Shown here: positions 16,767-25,275 of the stretch, piece by piece | Position numbering within the stretch: the first letter of the stretch is position 1 | How the letters are laid out: each line of letters opens with the position of its first letter | Assembly (NCBI GenBank): GCA_013815685.1 | Contig: JACDFR010000014.1 | Span: 1 to 64,000, forward strand | Origin: Ramlibacter sp. | GTDB taxonomy: Bacteria > Pseudomonadota > Gammaproteobacteria > Burkholderiales > Burkholderiaceae_C | DNA: 64,000 nt | Direction of reading: 5' to 3' | Translations under genes and position numbers: made by a program | Notes under the pieces: generated by a model | Told to the model about the DNA's origin: nothing | What the model saw: the letters and a program-made list of their open reading frames with translations, nothing else | Database searches by the model: none

Positions 16767-18116
16767 ATGAGCAAGAAACGCATCCACTTCGGTGTACTGA
16801 TACAGGGCCACGGCGCCAACATGAACGCCTGGAAGCACCCGAGCGTGCCGGCCGACGCGAGCATTCGCTTCGACTTCTATGTCGACAGGGCCCGCAAGGC
16901 CGAGGCCGCGGGCATCGCCTTCGCCTTCATCGCCGACGGGCTGTACATCACCGAGAAGTCCGCGCCGCACTTCCTCAACCGTTTCGAGCCCATGGCGCTA
17001 CTGTCGGCGCTCGCGCCGATGACGAAGAAGATCGGGCTTGTCGCCACGATATCGACGTCGTACAGCGACCCGTTCACCGTCGCGCGGCAATTCGCCTCGC
17101 TCGACATCATCAGTGGCGGCCGCGGCGGCTGGAACGTCGTCACCTCCTCACTCGAGGGGTCGGGAAGGAACTACAGCCGCGCGCATCCCGACCACGACAT
17201 GCGCTACGAGATCGGGCAGGAGCACCTGGAGGTGGTCAAGGGCCTGTGGGACAGCTGGGACGACGACGCGTTCATTCGCGACCGCGCGAGCGGCCGCTTC
17301 TTCGACCCCGACAAGATGCACAAGCTCAACCACAAGGGCCGCTTCTTCTCGGTGGAGGGTCCGCTCAACAGCGCGCGTTCGCCGCAGGGGCAGCCGGTGA
17401 TTTTCCACGCCGGATCCTCGGAAGACGGCATCCGCATCGGCGGAATGCACGCCGACGCGATTTTCACCAATGGCGCCACCTTCGAGGAGAGCCGCGGTTT
17501 TTACCGGCGCCTCAAGGAGAGCGCCGCGGCCCAGGGCCGCAACCCCGATGACGTGAAGATCTTCCCCGGCATCGGCCCCATCGTCGGCGCGACCGAGAAG
17601 GAGGCGCAAGAGAAGTTTCTCGAGGTGCGCAACCTGCTTTCGCCCAAGGAGGCGCTGGCTTTTCTCGGTCACTTCTTCCAAGGCTACGACTTCAGCGTCT
17701 ATCCGCCGGACGGGCCCTTTCCCGACATCGGCGACATCGGCAGCGACGGCTTCCGCTCGACGACGGACAACATCAAGCGGCTGGCCCGCGAGCGCAACCT
17801 GACCTTGCTGGAGGTGGCCTATGAAGTCGCGACGCGGCGCTCGAACATCGGCACCTCCGAAGCATTCATCGGCACCCCGGAAAAGATCGCCGACGAGATG
17901 ATCCGCTGGGTCGAGGAAGGCGCCGCCGACGGTTTCATGCTGGGCCTTCCGGTGCTCGGCTTCGGGCTCGACGATTTCATCGATCACGTGCTTCCGGTGC
18001 TCACCGAGCGCGGCTATCATGATCCCGTCCTTCGGGGGACAACGCTGAGGGACCACCTCGGGCTGCCCTACCGTGAGAGCTGCTACGCCCGTACCGCCGA
18101 GCCCGAAACCGTCTGA
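16767..18116 (+). CDS. Flavin-dependent monooxygenase, NtaA/SnaA/DszA family (LLM superfamily)
   Basis: 449 residues, typical for the nitrilotriacetate/pristinamycin/dibenzothiophene-sulfone monooxygenase group. Family blocks: 'RIHFGVLIQGHG', 'SLDIISGGRGGWNVVTS', 'RYEIGQEHLEVVKGLWDSW', 'GQPVIFHAGSSEDG' and 'DGFMLGLPVLG'. It uses FMNH2 from a separate reductase (gene at 15071). In context it would oxidise the amino acid or peptide product, for example at nitrogen or by C-H or C-C oxidation; the sequence does not fix the reaction. AAGGAGA precedes ATG 16767. Confidence 0.9.
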   Translation: MSKKRIHFGVLIQGHGANMNAWKHPSVPADASIRFDFYVDRARKAEAAGIAFAFIADGLYITEKSAPHFLNRFEPMALLSALAPMTKKIGLVATISTSYSDPFTVARQFASLDIISGGRGGWNVVTSSLEGSGRNYSRAHPDHDMRYEIGQEHLEVVKGLWDSWDDDAFIRDRASGRFFDPDKMHKLNHKGRFFSVEGPLNSARSPQGQPVIFHAGSSEDGIRIGGMHADAIFTNGATFEESRGFYRRLKESAAAQGRNPDDVKIFPGIGPIVGATEKEAQEKFLEVRNLLSPKEALAFLGHFFQGYDFSVYPPDGPFPDIGDIGSDGFRSTTDNIKRLARERNLTLLEVAYEVATRRSNIGTSEAFIGTPEKIADEMIRWVEEGAADGFMLGLPVLGFGLDDFIDHVLPVLTERGYHDPVLRGTTLRDHLGLPYRESCYARTAEPETV

Positions 18117-18127
18117 GAGGAAAGATC

Positions 18128-19402
18128 ATGAGCACTTCCGTCACCCGATACATCCTGATCATCGGCAGCGAATTTCCACTGCGCGAGCGCGCGCTGGCCG
18201 GTGCGCTGCGCGCCGGCGGCGGCACGCCCGTCTACACGCTGGCGAAGTCGCGCCAGTCCACGACCATCAAGTTTTTCGACGGCTACATCACCGGCGACCT
18301 GACGGATCCGGAAGGCGTGGTGGCGGCTACTGTCGAGCATGCAGCGCGCACTGGGGCCCAGCCGGCCGCCGTCGTGCCGGTCAACGACTTCGCCGTGCGC
18401 AGCGCGCTGGCAGTGGCGCAGCATTTCGGGCTGAACCACAACCCGGAGGCGGCGGTGGACTGCTGCCGCGACAAGTTCGTGATGAAGGAGGTGCTGTCGG
18501 CCGCAGGCTTGCCGGTGCCCAGGTTCAGCGCATTCTCGACGCTCGAGGAACTGCAGGCCGTGGCCGGGCGCATCGGTTTCCCCCTGGTGATCAAGCCGCG
18601 CGAGCTCACGGGCAGCCTGGGTGTGGTGAAGGTCCCCGACGCCAACGCCTTGGCCGACGCCTACCAGCAGTGCATGGCCGGCATCAGGTCGCTGAGCGGT
18701 GACGCCGAAACGCCGCCTGCCTTGTTGCAGGCCGAGGAGTACATCCCGGCGCGGGCAGAGGTCAGCGTCGAGGTCTTCAACCATGGCGACCTGCACCGTG
18801 TGGTGGCCGTCACCGACAAGTACCTCGGGCCCGAACCGCACTTCGTCGAAACCGGCCACTCCGTGCCGTCGGTGTACACCGACGACACCCGCCTGCGCGA
18901 CATGGCCGAGCATGCCTGCAAAGCCCTGGGCATCCGCTACGGCATGGCGCATTTCGAGGCACGCATCACGCCCGCGGGCGACATCCGCATCATTGAAGTG
19001 GCAGCCCGCACCGGCGGCGACAGCATCATGGACCTGGTCGAGCGCGTCTACGGCGTCAACCCCTACGAGCTGCATGTCGCATCCTTCCTGGGCCGGGCGC
19101 CCAACGTGCCGACCCGCCCGGCCGCGCGCGGGCTGGCCGCCGTGGCCTTTCTCAAGACCGAAGTGGGCGTGATCCAGTCGATCAGCCTGCCGAAATTCCT
19201 GCCTTACGAGGTGGTCAACATGCAGGTCTCGGCCAAGCCGAACGATGTTTCCGAGAAGCTCACCTCGTGGCGCAACCGTGAAGGCTCGGTCGAATTCTTC
19301 TGGCCCGGGCGAAAGCCCGAGCCCGGGTTCGACGAACACCTGCGAATGGCGGCGCGCTACTCGGGCGATATCTTCGGCATGCGTTCGGTACAGGCGGCGT
19401 AG
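18128..19402 (+). CDS. ATP-grasp carboxylate-amine ligase 1 (BacD/L-amino acid ligase-like)
   Basis: 424 residues. ATP-grasp landmarks are 'FPLVIKPRELTGSLGVVKV' (ATP lysine and glycine loop, ~155), 'QAEEYIPARAEVSVEVF' (~200) and the metal site 'IRIIEVAARTGGDSIM' (~290). This arrangement is typical of dipeptide-forming L-amino acid ligases such as BacD, which make acyl phosphates and capture them with an amine. In this cluster it likely joins the modified amino acid to another residue. AGAGGAAAG lies upstream of ATG 18128. A second ATP-grasp follows at 20545, so a tripeptide or two alternative ligations are possible. Confidence 0.9.
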   Translation: MSTSVTRYILIIGSEFPLRERALAGALRAGGGTPVYTLAKSRQSTTIKFFDGYITGDLTDPEGVVAATVEHAARTGAQPAAVVPVNDFAVRSALAVAQHFGLNHNPEAAVDCCRDKFVMKEVLSAAGLPVPRFSAFSTLEELQAVAGRIGFPLVIKPRELTGSLGVVKVPDANALADAYQQCMAGIRSLSGDAETPPALLQAEEYIPARAEVSVEVFNHGDLHRVVAVTDKYLGPEPHFVETGHSVPSVYTDDTRLRDMAEHACKALGIRYGMAHFEARITPAGDIRIIEVAARTGGDSIMDLVERVYGVNPYELHVASFLGRAPNVPTRPAARGLAAVAFLKTEVGVIQSISLPKFLPYEVVNMQVSAKPNDVSEKLTSWRNREGSVEFFWPGRKPEPGFDEHLRMAARYSGDIFGMRSVQAA

Positions 19403-19408
19403 GCCGCC

Positions 19409-19504
19409 ATGAGCGCAAACGCCTTCGGCTACGGCACCTGGTTGCCGTCGGCGGACCCCACGGCGTACCGGCGCCGCGCAATCATCCAGCCGCGAGCGTC
19501 ATGA
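19409..19504 (+). CDS. 31-residue ORF, possible small peptide or leader
   Basis: An ATG 6 bases after the first ATP-grasp gene opens a 31-codon frame (MSANAFGYGTWL... ending ...IIQPRAS). Its TGA overlaps the ATG of the GNAT gene at 19501, an arrangement typical of translational coupling. It fills the only gap between the two genes. There is no strong Shine-Dalgarno sequence and no homology I can name. It could be a coupling leader, a small protein, or, more speculatively, a peptide substrate for the ATP-grasp ligases. It is too short for codon statistics by eye. Confidence 0.4.
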   Translation: MSANAFGYGTWLPSADPTAYRRRAIIQPRAS

Positions 19505-20079
19505 TGCCATTGGCTTCCACCCTCCCGAACGATGACATGCTCATGAATACGCCTATCGAAATCCTGCCTGTCGACGACGACGCCACTCGCGATGCCGCGG
19601 GACTTCTCATTACCGAGTACCTGCAATGGCTGGGCGGCCTGGCCACATCGAACTATGGCCTGTCGTTCGATATCGAGGCGATGGTCGCGTCGGACCTGGA
19701 CGAACGCAGCAAGTTCTATCCGCCGGAAGGGCGGTTCTACGTCGTCCGCCAGGGACCTGACTACGTGGGCGTGGGTTGCCTCAAACGCCTGACCCCGACG
19801 ATCGCCGAGGTGCAGCGCATGTATGTCAAGCCGCACGTTCGCGGCGCCGGCGCCGGGCGCAGGCTGGTCGAGCGGCTGCTGGCTGACGCGCGCGCCATGG
19901 GCTATGAAGGTGTCAGGCTCGAGAGCCTGAAGTTTCTCGCGGCCGCGCATGCCCTGTACCGGTCCGTCGGCTTCGTGGAGATAACGCCCTATGCCGACAA
20001 CAGCATGAAGGACTACCAATCCGAAGAGAAGCTGGACACCTACCGCTCTAGCGCCGTCTTCATGGAGCTGCGCTTCTAG
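19501..20079 (+). CDS. GNAT-family N-acetyltransferase
   Basis: 192 residues with the acetyl-CoA binding motif A 'VQRMYVKPHVRGAGAGRRLV' and the following helix 'LLADARAMGYEGVRLESL', then the C-terminal 'ALYRSVGFVEITPY'. GNAT enzymes acetylate amines. In antimetabolite clusters they often protect the producer (tabtoxin Ttr is the classical example), or they tailor the product. ATG 19501 overlaps the stop of the 31-codon ORF; later ATGs at 19537 and 19543 are also possible, because the domain starts about 15 residues in. Confidence 0.85.
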   Translation: MMPLASTLPNDDMLMNTPIEILPVDDDATRDAAGLLITEYLQWLGGLATSNYGLSFDIEAMVASDLDERSKFYPPEGRFYVVRQGPDYVGVGCLKRLTPTIAEVQRMYVKPHVRGAGAGRRLVERLLADARAMGYEGVRLESLKFLAAAHALYRSVGFVEITPYADNSMKDYQSEEKLDTYRSSAVFMELRF

Positions 20080-20141
20080 GTCGCGCGCAATGGCGGCGGG
20101 TCCGTTTTGCTTTCGCAGATAGAAAATACAGGGCGTCGAAT

Positions 20142-20501
20142 ATGGAAAGTACACGAGACCAGGAACGCGCGCTTCATGGCGCGGTTCGCAAGGACAGGAA
20201 GACACAGCAGCATGGCAAGCCGGTGGTCTTCATCGCCAAGGACGAACCGTCGCTGGAAGCGGCGCTGAAATGCCTGGAGAAGCTTCGATCGGCCGCGACT
20301 TCGATCCATGACTTGTATGAAGAGCTGCTGATGGAGCTGATGCTGGCGGACAACCCGCGCTTCAAATCCACGCCGAACCAGCTGATGGGCGAGTTCGAGC
20401 CGAACTATGTGCACAAGCGGTCGCTCGACGGGGATGACACGTATTGCGATGTTGAAGGGACTGGGCCTGCGGAACTGATCAGGCATTTTTTCTTGGCCTG
20501 A
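20142..20501 (+). CDS. Hypothetical protein within the biosynthetic cluster
   Basis: A 119-residue protein I do not recognise. It is polar and probably mostly helical in the centre ('LEAALKCLEKLRSAATSIHD' and 'LYEELLMELML'), with a conserved-looking C-terminal part 'ELIRHFFLA'. It sits between the GNAT gene and the second ATP-grasp gene on the same strand, 44 bases before the latter, so it is presumably co-transcribed. No membrane segment, signal peptide or Cys cluster is present. It could be a partner of the ATP-grasp enzyme. Confidence 0.65.
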   Translation: MESTRDQERALHGAVRKDRKTQQHGKPVVFIAKDEPSLEAALKCLEKLRSAATSIHDLYEELLMELMLADNPRFKSTPNQLMGEFEPNYVHKRSLDGDDTYCDVEGTGPAELIRHFFLA

Positions 20502-20544
20502 AAGAGATTTTTTCCAACGTAAACTAAAAGAAAAGGACAGTGAC

Positions 20545-21822
20545 ATGAGCGATTGTTTTGTCGTCTTCGAGCCGGTCAACCACATGTACAAGTTGATCGA
20601 GGCGGCCAAGCGCGCCGGCCGGCATACGGTGGTTTTCCACACCATGGACCTGGCCACGGGCAGTATCTACAAGGCCGGCCTCGAGTCCATCGACGAGTCC
20701 TGGCGGCTCGACTCCTGGGACGATGCAGGCGCCGCGTTGCGCTTCGTCAACGCCAAGCTGGAAGGGCGGCGGGTCTGCGGAACCTACGGCGGCGTGGAGC
20801 CGGCCCTGCCCCTGGAAACCGTGGTGCGCGAGCAGGCGGGCCTGCCGACCCACGGTGCCGCGCTGATGCGGCAGCTGCTCAACAAGCAATGGGTACGCAA
20901 CCGCCTGCGCGATGCCGGGCTGTCCAGGCTGCGCATGTTCGATCCGCGCGCCGTGCTGGCGGAAGGCCGCTTCCCCGAGGGCGTTTCCGGCGCCTTTCTC
21001 AAGCCGATCCAGGGCCTGGGCAGCATCCACGTGACCCAATGCCGCACGCTCGACGACGTGGCGCGCGGCATGGACATCTGGGACCGGGAACTGCAGAAGT
21101 ACCGCCCCGTCTTCCGCCACCACCTGACCTCGGGCGGCGGCCTGTTCCTGGAAGAAGAGGTGACGGGCGAGCTGATGTCGCTGGAAGGCTGGGTCGCAAA
21201 CGGCCGCTACACGCCGCTGGGCCTGACCTCGCGCACCGTGCTGACGCGCGACGTGTCGGTGGAGATGGCCGCCACGTTCGCCTACGAGCATCCCTTGCGC
21301 GAACGCATCGTCGAGAAGATGACCGCGGTGCACAAGGTGCTCGGGCTGGTCCACGGGCCGACCCATGCCGAGCTGATAGTGACGCCGGACGGCGAAGTCG
21401 AACTGGTCGAGCTGAACGTGCGGTTCGCCGGCTACGACATCATGATGATCGTCGGCTACGCGCTGGACCTGCCGATCGAGGAGGCGCTGCTCGAAGTCGC
21501 CTGCGGCGGCGTGCCGGCGCTGCAACCGCTGCCGCCGGTGCGCGGCGGCTACGTGAGCATGGAAATGCTGCTGGCTCCGAGCGGCACCGAGCAGCTCGAT
21601 TCGGTCGAGGTGGACTGCGACGCCGTGTTCGACGTCACCCAGACGAAGCCCACGGGACATCACTTCGATTCCACGGATTTCCAGAGCGACCAGATCCTGC
21701 GCTACCTGGTTCGCGACTCGAGCTACGACGGGGTGCTGAAGAAGGCCGCTGCCGTGCGGTACGGAGCTCGCGTCAACGGCAAGCAGCTGGCCGACGACCC
21801 CAACAACATCGTGCAGCGCTGA
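20545..21822 (+). CDS. ATP-grasp carboxylate-amine ligase 2
   Basis: 425 residues, a different subtype from the first ligase. Landmarks: 'NKQWVRNRLRDAG' (~113), ATP-lysine strand 'GAFLKPIQGLGSIHV' (~150), 'FLEEEVTGELMSLEGWV' (~200) and metal-binding 'GEVELVELNVRFAGYDIM' (~285). It should form an acyl phosphate from a carboxylate and couple it to an amine. The preceding bases AAAAGGACAG give a ribosome-binding site for ATG 20545. With the ligase at 18128 it suggests a di- or tripeptide product. Substrates cannot be read from the sequence. Confidence 0.88.
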   Translation: MSDCFVVFEPVNHMYKLIEAAKRAGRHTVVFHTMDLATGSIYKAGLESIDESWRLDSWDDAGAALRFVNAKLEGRRVCGTYGGVEPALPLETVVREQAGLPTHGAALMRQLLNKQWVRNRLRDAGLSRLRMFDPRAVLAEGRFPEGVSGAFLKPIQGLGSIHVTQCRTLDDVARGMDIWDRELQKYRPVFRHHLTSGGGLFLEEEVTGELMSLEGWVANGRYTPLGLTSRTVLTRDVSVEMAATFAYEHPLRERIVEKMTAVHKVLGLVHGPTHAELIVTPDGEVELVELNVRFAGYDIMMIVGYALDLPIEEALLEVACGGVPALQPLPPVRGGYVSMEMLLAPSGTEQLDSVEVDCDAVFDVTQTKPTGHHFDSTDFQSDQILRYLVRDSSYDGVLKKAAAVRYGARVNGKQLADDPNNIVQR

Positions 21823-21868
21823 ACTCCTCGCGCGCCCGCGCACCCTTTCATTCCACCCGAGTCGCCGT

Positions 21869-23308
21869 ATGCTGAAGGTCGCCGCCGTCTACGTGATCCT
21901 GATCCTCCATTTCATGGACATGTCGGTGGCGAACATCGCGCTGGTGCCGATCGCCCTGGACCTGGGGATCGAAGCCTACCGAAGCCAGTGGATCATCGTC
22001 GCCTTCGGCATTGGCATCGTCGCCGCGATCCCGGCCGTGCCGCCGCTGGTGCGGTGGATGGGCGGGCGCGCCGCGTTTTCCGCGGTGCTGGCGACCTCGC
22101 TCGGCGCGCTGCTGCTGTGCGGCAGCACCAACAACTTCTGGCTCTTGCTGGTGGGCCGCCTGCTGCAGGGCCTGGCCTCCGGCGCCGTGCTGCTGCTGGC
22201 GCAAAAGCAGCTGCTGTCGCTGATGAAGGAGTCCGGCGCCGCCCTGGCCATGAGCTTGTGGATCAGCGCGCTGGCGATTGCCCCGGTGGTCGGCCCGCTG
22301 GCCGGCGCCATCGTGGTGGACGCCGTCGGCTGGCACTGGATCTTCCTGGGGCAGGTGCCGATCCTGCTGCTGTGCGCCTTCGTGATCCGCGGCGAGCTGG
22401 GCGTGACGCCGCAGCGGGAGGGATCCCCTCCTTCGGCGCTGCTCGTGCTTGCGCTGCTCGGCGTCTTGCTGTTCGGGCAGCTCGCGCTGGAGGCCTTCCT
22501 GGACAAGGCGCAGGACGCCGGCGCGGCACGCTGGGCCTACCTGGGCGCGGCGGCGGCGAGCCTGGCCGTCCTGCGGTGGCACACCCGCGTGCGGGTCGCC
22601 CCGCTGTTCGACTGGGGCTTGCTGCGCAATGGGCCGTACGCGGCCTACCTCTTCCTGAACACGATGCAGGGCAGCCTGCTGGTGATGACCGCGGTGATCT
22701 ACACGCTGTGGATGCAGCTGCAACTGCAGCTGCCGCTGCCCCAGGTGGCGCTCATCCTGTCCAGCACGGGCGTGATCGCGGGCGTGCTCGCGCCGCTGAT
22801 CGGCAAGTACGCGACGGCGCGCCAGCAGCCCGTTCTGGTGCTGGCCGGCGTGTTCCTGTTCATCGCGTCGATGCTCCTCACCGCGCGCCTCACGCTGGCC
22901 TCGCACGGCTTGGAGCTGGTGCTGCCGCGCGTGGTCTGCGGCCTGGCCCTTGCCCTGCTGGCGCCGGGCAGCTACCTGATGATCGCGACGCTCCCCGAGC
23001 CGCGCCAGCTGGAAGCCAATTCACTTGCTTTGTTCAGCCGCCTGATCGGCATCAACGTCCTGCTGATCGCTGGCGTCGCGATCGCCAGGCAATTGGCCGA
23101 AGCGGCCACCGAGCACGCCGGGGCCGCCGGCCTCGCGGCACGCGGCGCACAGGCGCTGCAAGCGTGGAGCGCCACGCAGGGCATGCAGCAAACCATGGCG
23201 CTGTCGGCCGCGCTCATGAGTCTCACGCTCATCGGCCTGGCGCTGGTGTGGAGGAGTGGGCGGCAAGCCGGCGCGGTGGCGGTGGCAGGAACGACGCCGC
23301 CGCGCTGA
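21869..23308 (+). CDS. MFS drug exporter, DHA2 (EmrB/QacA) type
   Basis: 479 residues with about 14 hydrophobic segments. The N-terminal helix 'ILHFMDMSVANIALVPIALD' and the motif-C-like 'ALAIAPVVGPLAGAIVVDAVG' in helix 5 mark the DHA2 group. It is the last gene of the biosynthetic cluster and the natural candidate for proton-driven export of, and resistance to, the final product. The genes after it are fragments or unrelated, so the cluster boundary is put here. Confidence 0.9.
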   Translation: MLKVAAVYVILILHFMDMSVANIALVPIALDLGIEAYRSQWIIVAFGIGIVAAIPAVPPLVRWMGGRAAFSAVLATSLGALLLCGSTNNFWLLLVGRLLQGLASGAVLLLAQKQLLSLMKESGAALAMSLWISALAIAPVVGPLAGAIVVDAVGWHWIFLGQVPILLLCAFVIRGELGVTPQREGSPPSALLVLALLGVLLFGQLALEAFLDKAQDAGAARWAYLGAAAASLAVLRWHTRVRVAPLFDWGLLRNGPYAAYLFLNTMQGSLLVMTAVIYTLWMQLQLQLPLPQVALILSSTGVIAGVLAPLIGKYATARQQPVLVLAGVFLFIASMLLTARLTLASHGLELVLPRVVCGLALALLAPGSYLMIATLPEPRQLEANSLALFSRLIGINVLLIAGVAIARQLAEAATEHAGAAGLAARGAQALQAWSATQGMQQTMALSAALMSLTLIGLALVWRSGRQAGAVAVAGTTPPR

Positions 23309-23411
23309 GCGGCGTCGAGGCCGTGCGCCGTGCCATCCCGAGCACAGGAGGGCCTACTAGGCGGTCGGCTGGCCAAGACGCTGTCAGCCCCATGACCTCG
23401 GGCGGTCGACC

Positions 23412-23563
23412 ATGAACGCGTACGAGGCGGCGGAAAAGAACGGCAGAGCGACCAGCTTCGGCGGGAACTCGACGCCCTGTTCGCCAGCCAGAACAAGAGC
23501 CCCAGCGCGGGCAAGACCTCTATCGCAGCAGCGTTCCTGCGCGTAACCGTTTGCGTTGGCTAG
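23412..23563 (+). pseudogene. Methyltransferase C-terminal remnant
   Basis: An 11-codon stretch 'MNAYEAAEKNG' continues in the next frame as 'QLRRELDALFASQNKS', then 'KTSIAAAFLRVTVCVG' and a stop. The tail resembles the C-terminus of SAM-dependent methyltransferases used in housekeeping or stress contexts. Only ~50 codons in two frames remain, so it is debris. The assignment to methyltransferases is from memory and moderate. Confidence 0.5.
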
Positions 23564-23683
23564 CCTGCGCCCCCATGGCCGCCGGCAACGGGAACGATTC
23601 AGGAACACCGCGGCCCCATGCTTTCTCATGCGAGCTCAGGGCTGAGCCCGCACAACGCGACCCCAACTAGAGGACATCGTGAT

Positions 23684-24130
23684 ATGACCAGCTCTTCCTA
23701 CCTGAAAGTGCTTATCGCCAGCGGATACGCAGCTCTTGCCTTGACGGCGCCGGCCGTCGCGCTGTCCCAGGCGCATGGCCATTCCTCTGTTTTCCCGCCG
23801 GACATGAAGTGGGCCGACCTGCCCTCGCTGCCACCCGGTGCAAAGATCTCTGTGCTCGAGGGCCCCATGAATGAAGCCGTACCTTTCACGGCGCGCCTGA
23901 AGCTGCCGGCCAATTACCAGATTCCGGCGCACTGGCATCCGGCAACCGAACGCATCACGGTTCTGTCAGGTACTTTCTACATGGGAATGGGGAATGTGCT
24001 GGACACAACCAAGGGCACCGCGGTCCCCACCGGTGGCTTTGCCGTGATGCAGCCGAAAACCCCTCACTTCGCCTACACGCGTTTTCTTCGGGGTCGAGGC
24101 CCACTGTCGCGGGAGGCTTTTCGCAAGTAG
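23684..24130 (+). CDS. Secreted cupin-domain protein, probably truncated at the C-terminus
   Basis: 148 residues. A Sec signal peptide covers ~1-30 ('VLIASGYAALALTAPAVALS', cleavage near AQAHG). A cupin follows: 'PANYQIPAHWHPATERITVL' holds the metal His residues and 'GGFAVMQPKTPHFAYT' the second motif. Relatives end 15-25 residues later with a Gly/Pro-rich strand. Here the sequence turns to 'RFLRGRGPLSREAFRK', which looks like a frameshifted end. AGAGGA precedes ATG 23684. Periplasmic location is inferred. Confidence 0.7.
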   Translation: MTSSSYLKVLIASGYAALALTAPAVALSQAHGHSSVFPPDMKWADLPSLPPGAKISVLEGPMNEAVPFTARLKLPANYQIPAHWHPATERITVLSGTFYMGMGNVLDTTKGTAVPTGGFAVMQPKTPHFAYTRFLRGRGPLSREAFRK

Positions 24131-24206
24131 CCCGCGTCCTACAAACTGCCGAGGCAACGACATCAGACCATTGCCCTTCGGCACTTTCGCCGAGATAAGG
24201 ATCAGC

Positions 24207-25127
24207 ATGGAGACTTCACGTCGCGAACTTCTGAAGGTCGGCGGACTGGCCGCGGTGTCGGGACTGGCGGGCTGTGCCACCGCCACCGGCATCAATCCAC
24301 TCATCCCGCCCGTTGCCAAGGTGATTCAGGACCCCGCTCAGGTGCGCACCACGCCGGCCGTCATGGGCGCGGCACCCACGAACCACTTCAACGCGCGCGA
24401 AAAGCCCACTTACGTGCCCCAGAACACCGACCCGCTCAGCTTCTCCATCGCCGACAACCTGTTCTGGAACGACATCATGATGGAGCACGCGATGTTCTTC
24501 GTGCAGCTGATGCCCGGCCCGGAGCTCGCCGGCCCGCGCGGGCAGGCCGAGGAGTTCCAGCGCCTTTTCACCCGCCAACTGGAGCTCTCGCGCGACATCA
24601 GGCCCGACAACTTCATGGCCTTCAACCGCGCCTCCATCGATCTCGCCAAGCGCTTCTCCGACTACAAGAAGACCATGCGCGAGCAGCAAGCCAGCGGCAA
24701 GGTCCGCACCTTGGTGTGGCCGCTACTCTTCACGCACACCGCGCGCGAGGCCGACCGTTTCTCCGCCCGGCTGGACCTCTACAACCGGCGGCAGATCGAA
24801 CTGGACCGGCGCGAGGTTGTGCAATTCTGGGGGACCACCATGGGCGAGCACTCTGCTTTCATCGCCCACCTGCTGGACCCGGACGAGAAGCTGCTGATCG
24901 AGCAGGCCAACCGGCTGGAGAAGACCTTCCGCCAGACCGGTCCGCGCGACGTGCCGGGCGACGACATCATGAAAGCCGCGCACGAGGTGCTGGACTTCAA
25001 GACCATTGGCGAGAAGGGCATCTACGAGGGCAAGATCAAGTCGATCATCTCCCCGCCCCTGGCCTCGCACGTACGGCGCGAGGCCGTGCGCTTCATCGAC
25101 GAACTAAAGCGGACGCAGGCCGGCTGA
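24207..25127 (+). CDS. DUF2935-like exported protein
   Basis: 306 residues. The N-terminus 'METSRRELLKVGGLAAVSGL' combines a Tat-like Arg-Arg motif with a lipobox-like 'LAGC', so export as a lipoprotein is likely. The body carries repeated His/Glu helical elements ('NDIMMEHAMFFVQL', 'HTAREADRF', 'FWGTTMGEHSAFIAHL') characteristic of DUF2935, a four-helix, possibly metal-binding fold. ATG 24207 is preceded by ATAAGGA; the frame is open 12 codons further upstream. The function is unknown. Confidence 0.75.
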   Translation: METSRRELLKVGGLAAVSGLAGCATATGINPLIPPVAKVIQDPAQVRTTPAVMGAAPTNHFNAREKPTYVPQNTDPLSFSIADNLFWNDIMMEHAMFFVQLMPGPELAGPRGQAEEFQRLFTRQLELSRDIRPDNFMAFNRASIDLAKRFSDYKKTMREQQASGKVRTLVWPLLFTHTAREADRFSARLDLYNRRQIELDRREVVQFWGTTMGEHSAFIAHLLDPDEKLLIEQANRLEKTFRQTGPRDVPGDDIMKAAHEVLDFKTIGEKGIYEGKIKSIISPPLASHVRREAVRFIDELKRTQAG

Positions 25128-25136
25128 GAAGCTGTA

Positions 25137-25199
25137 ATGGCCCGGAACGTCAGCGACCAGTTGCTCCAGCGCCTGCACGAATGGGGTGTGCGGCGCGTT
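25137..25199 (+). pseudogene. Thiamine-diphosphate enzyme, N-terminal stub
   Basis: Twenty codons 'MARNVSDQLLQRLHEWGVRR' match the start of TPP-requiring enzymes of the acetolactate-synthase/pyruvate-oxidase type. Then the sequence switches abruptly to unrelated DNA. It lies 9 bases after the DUF2935 gene, so the two were probably neighbours before the breakpoint near 25200. Confidence 0.6.
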
Positions 25200-25275
25200 T
25201 GCCAGGATCGACATAGACAGGTGCCATGAGAAATTGTCCCACGGGTCTTGTCCGGGACTGTCGCTGGTGGTCAAG

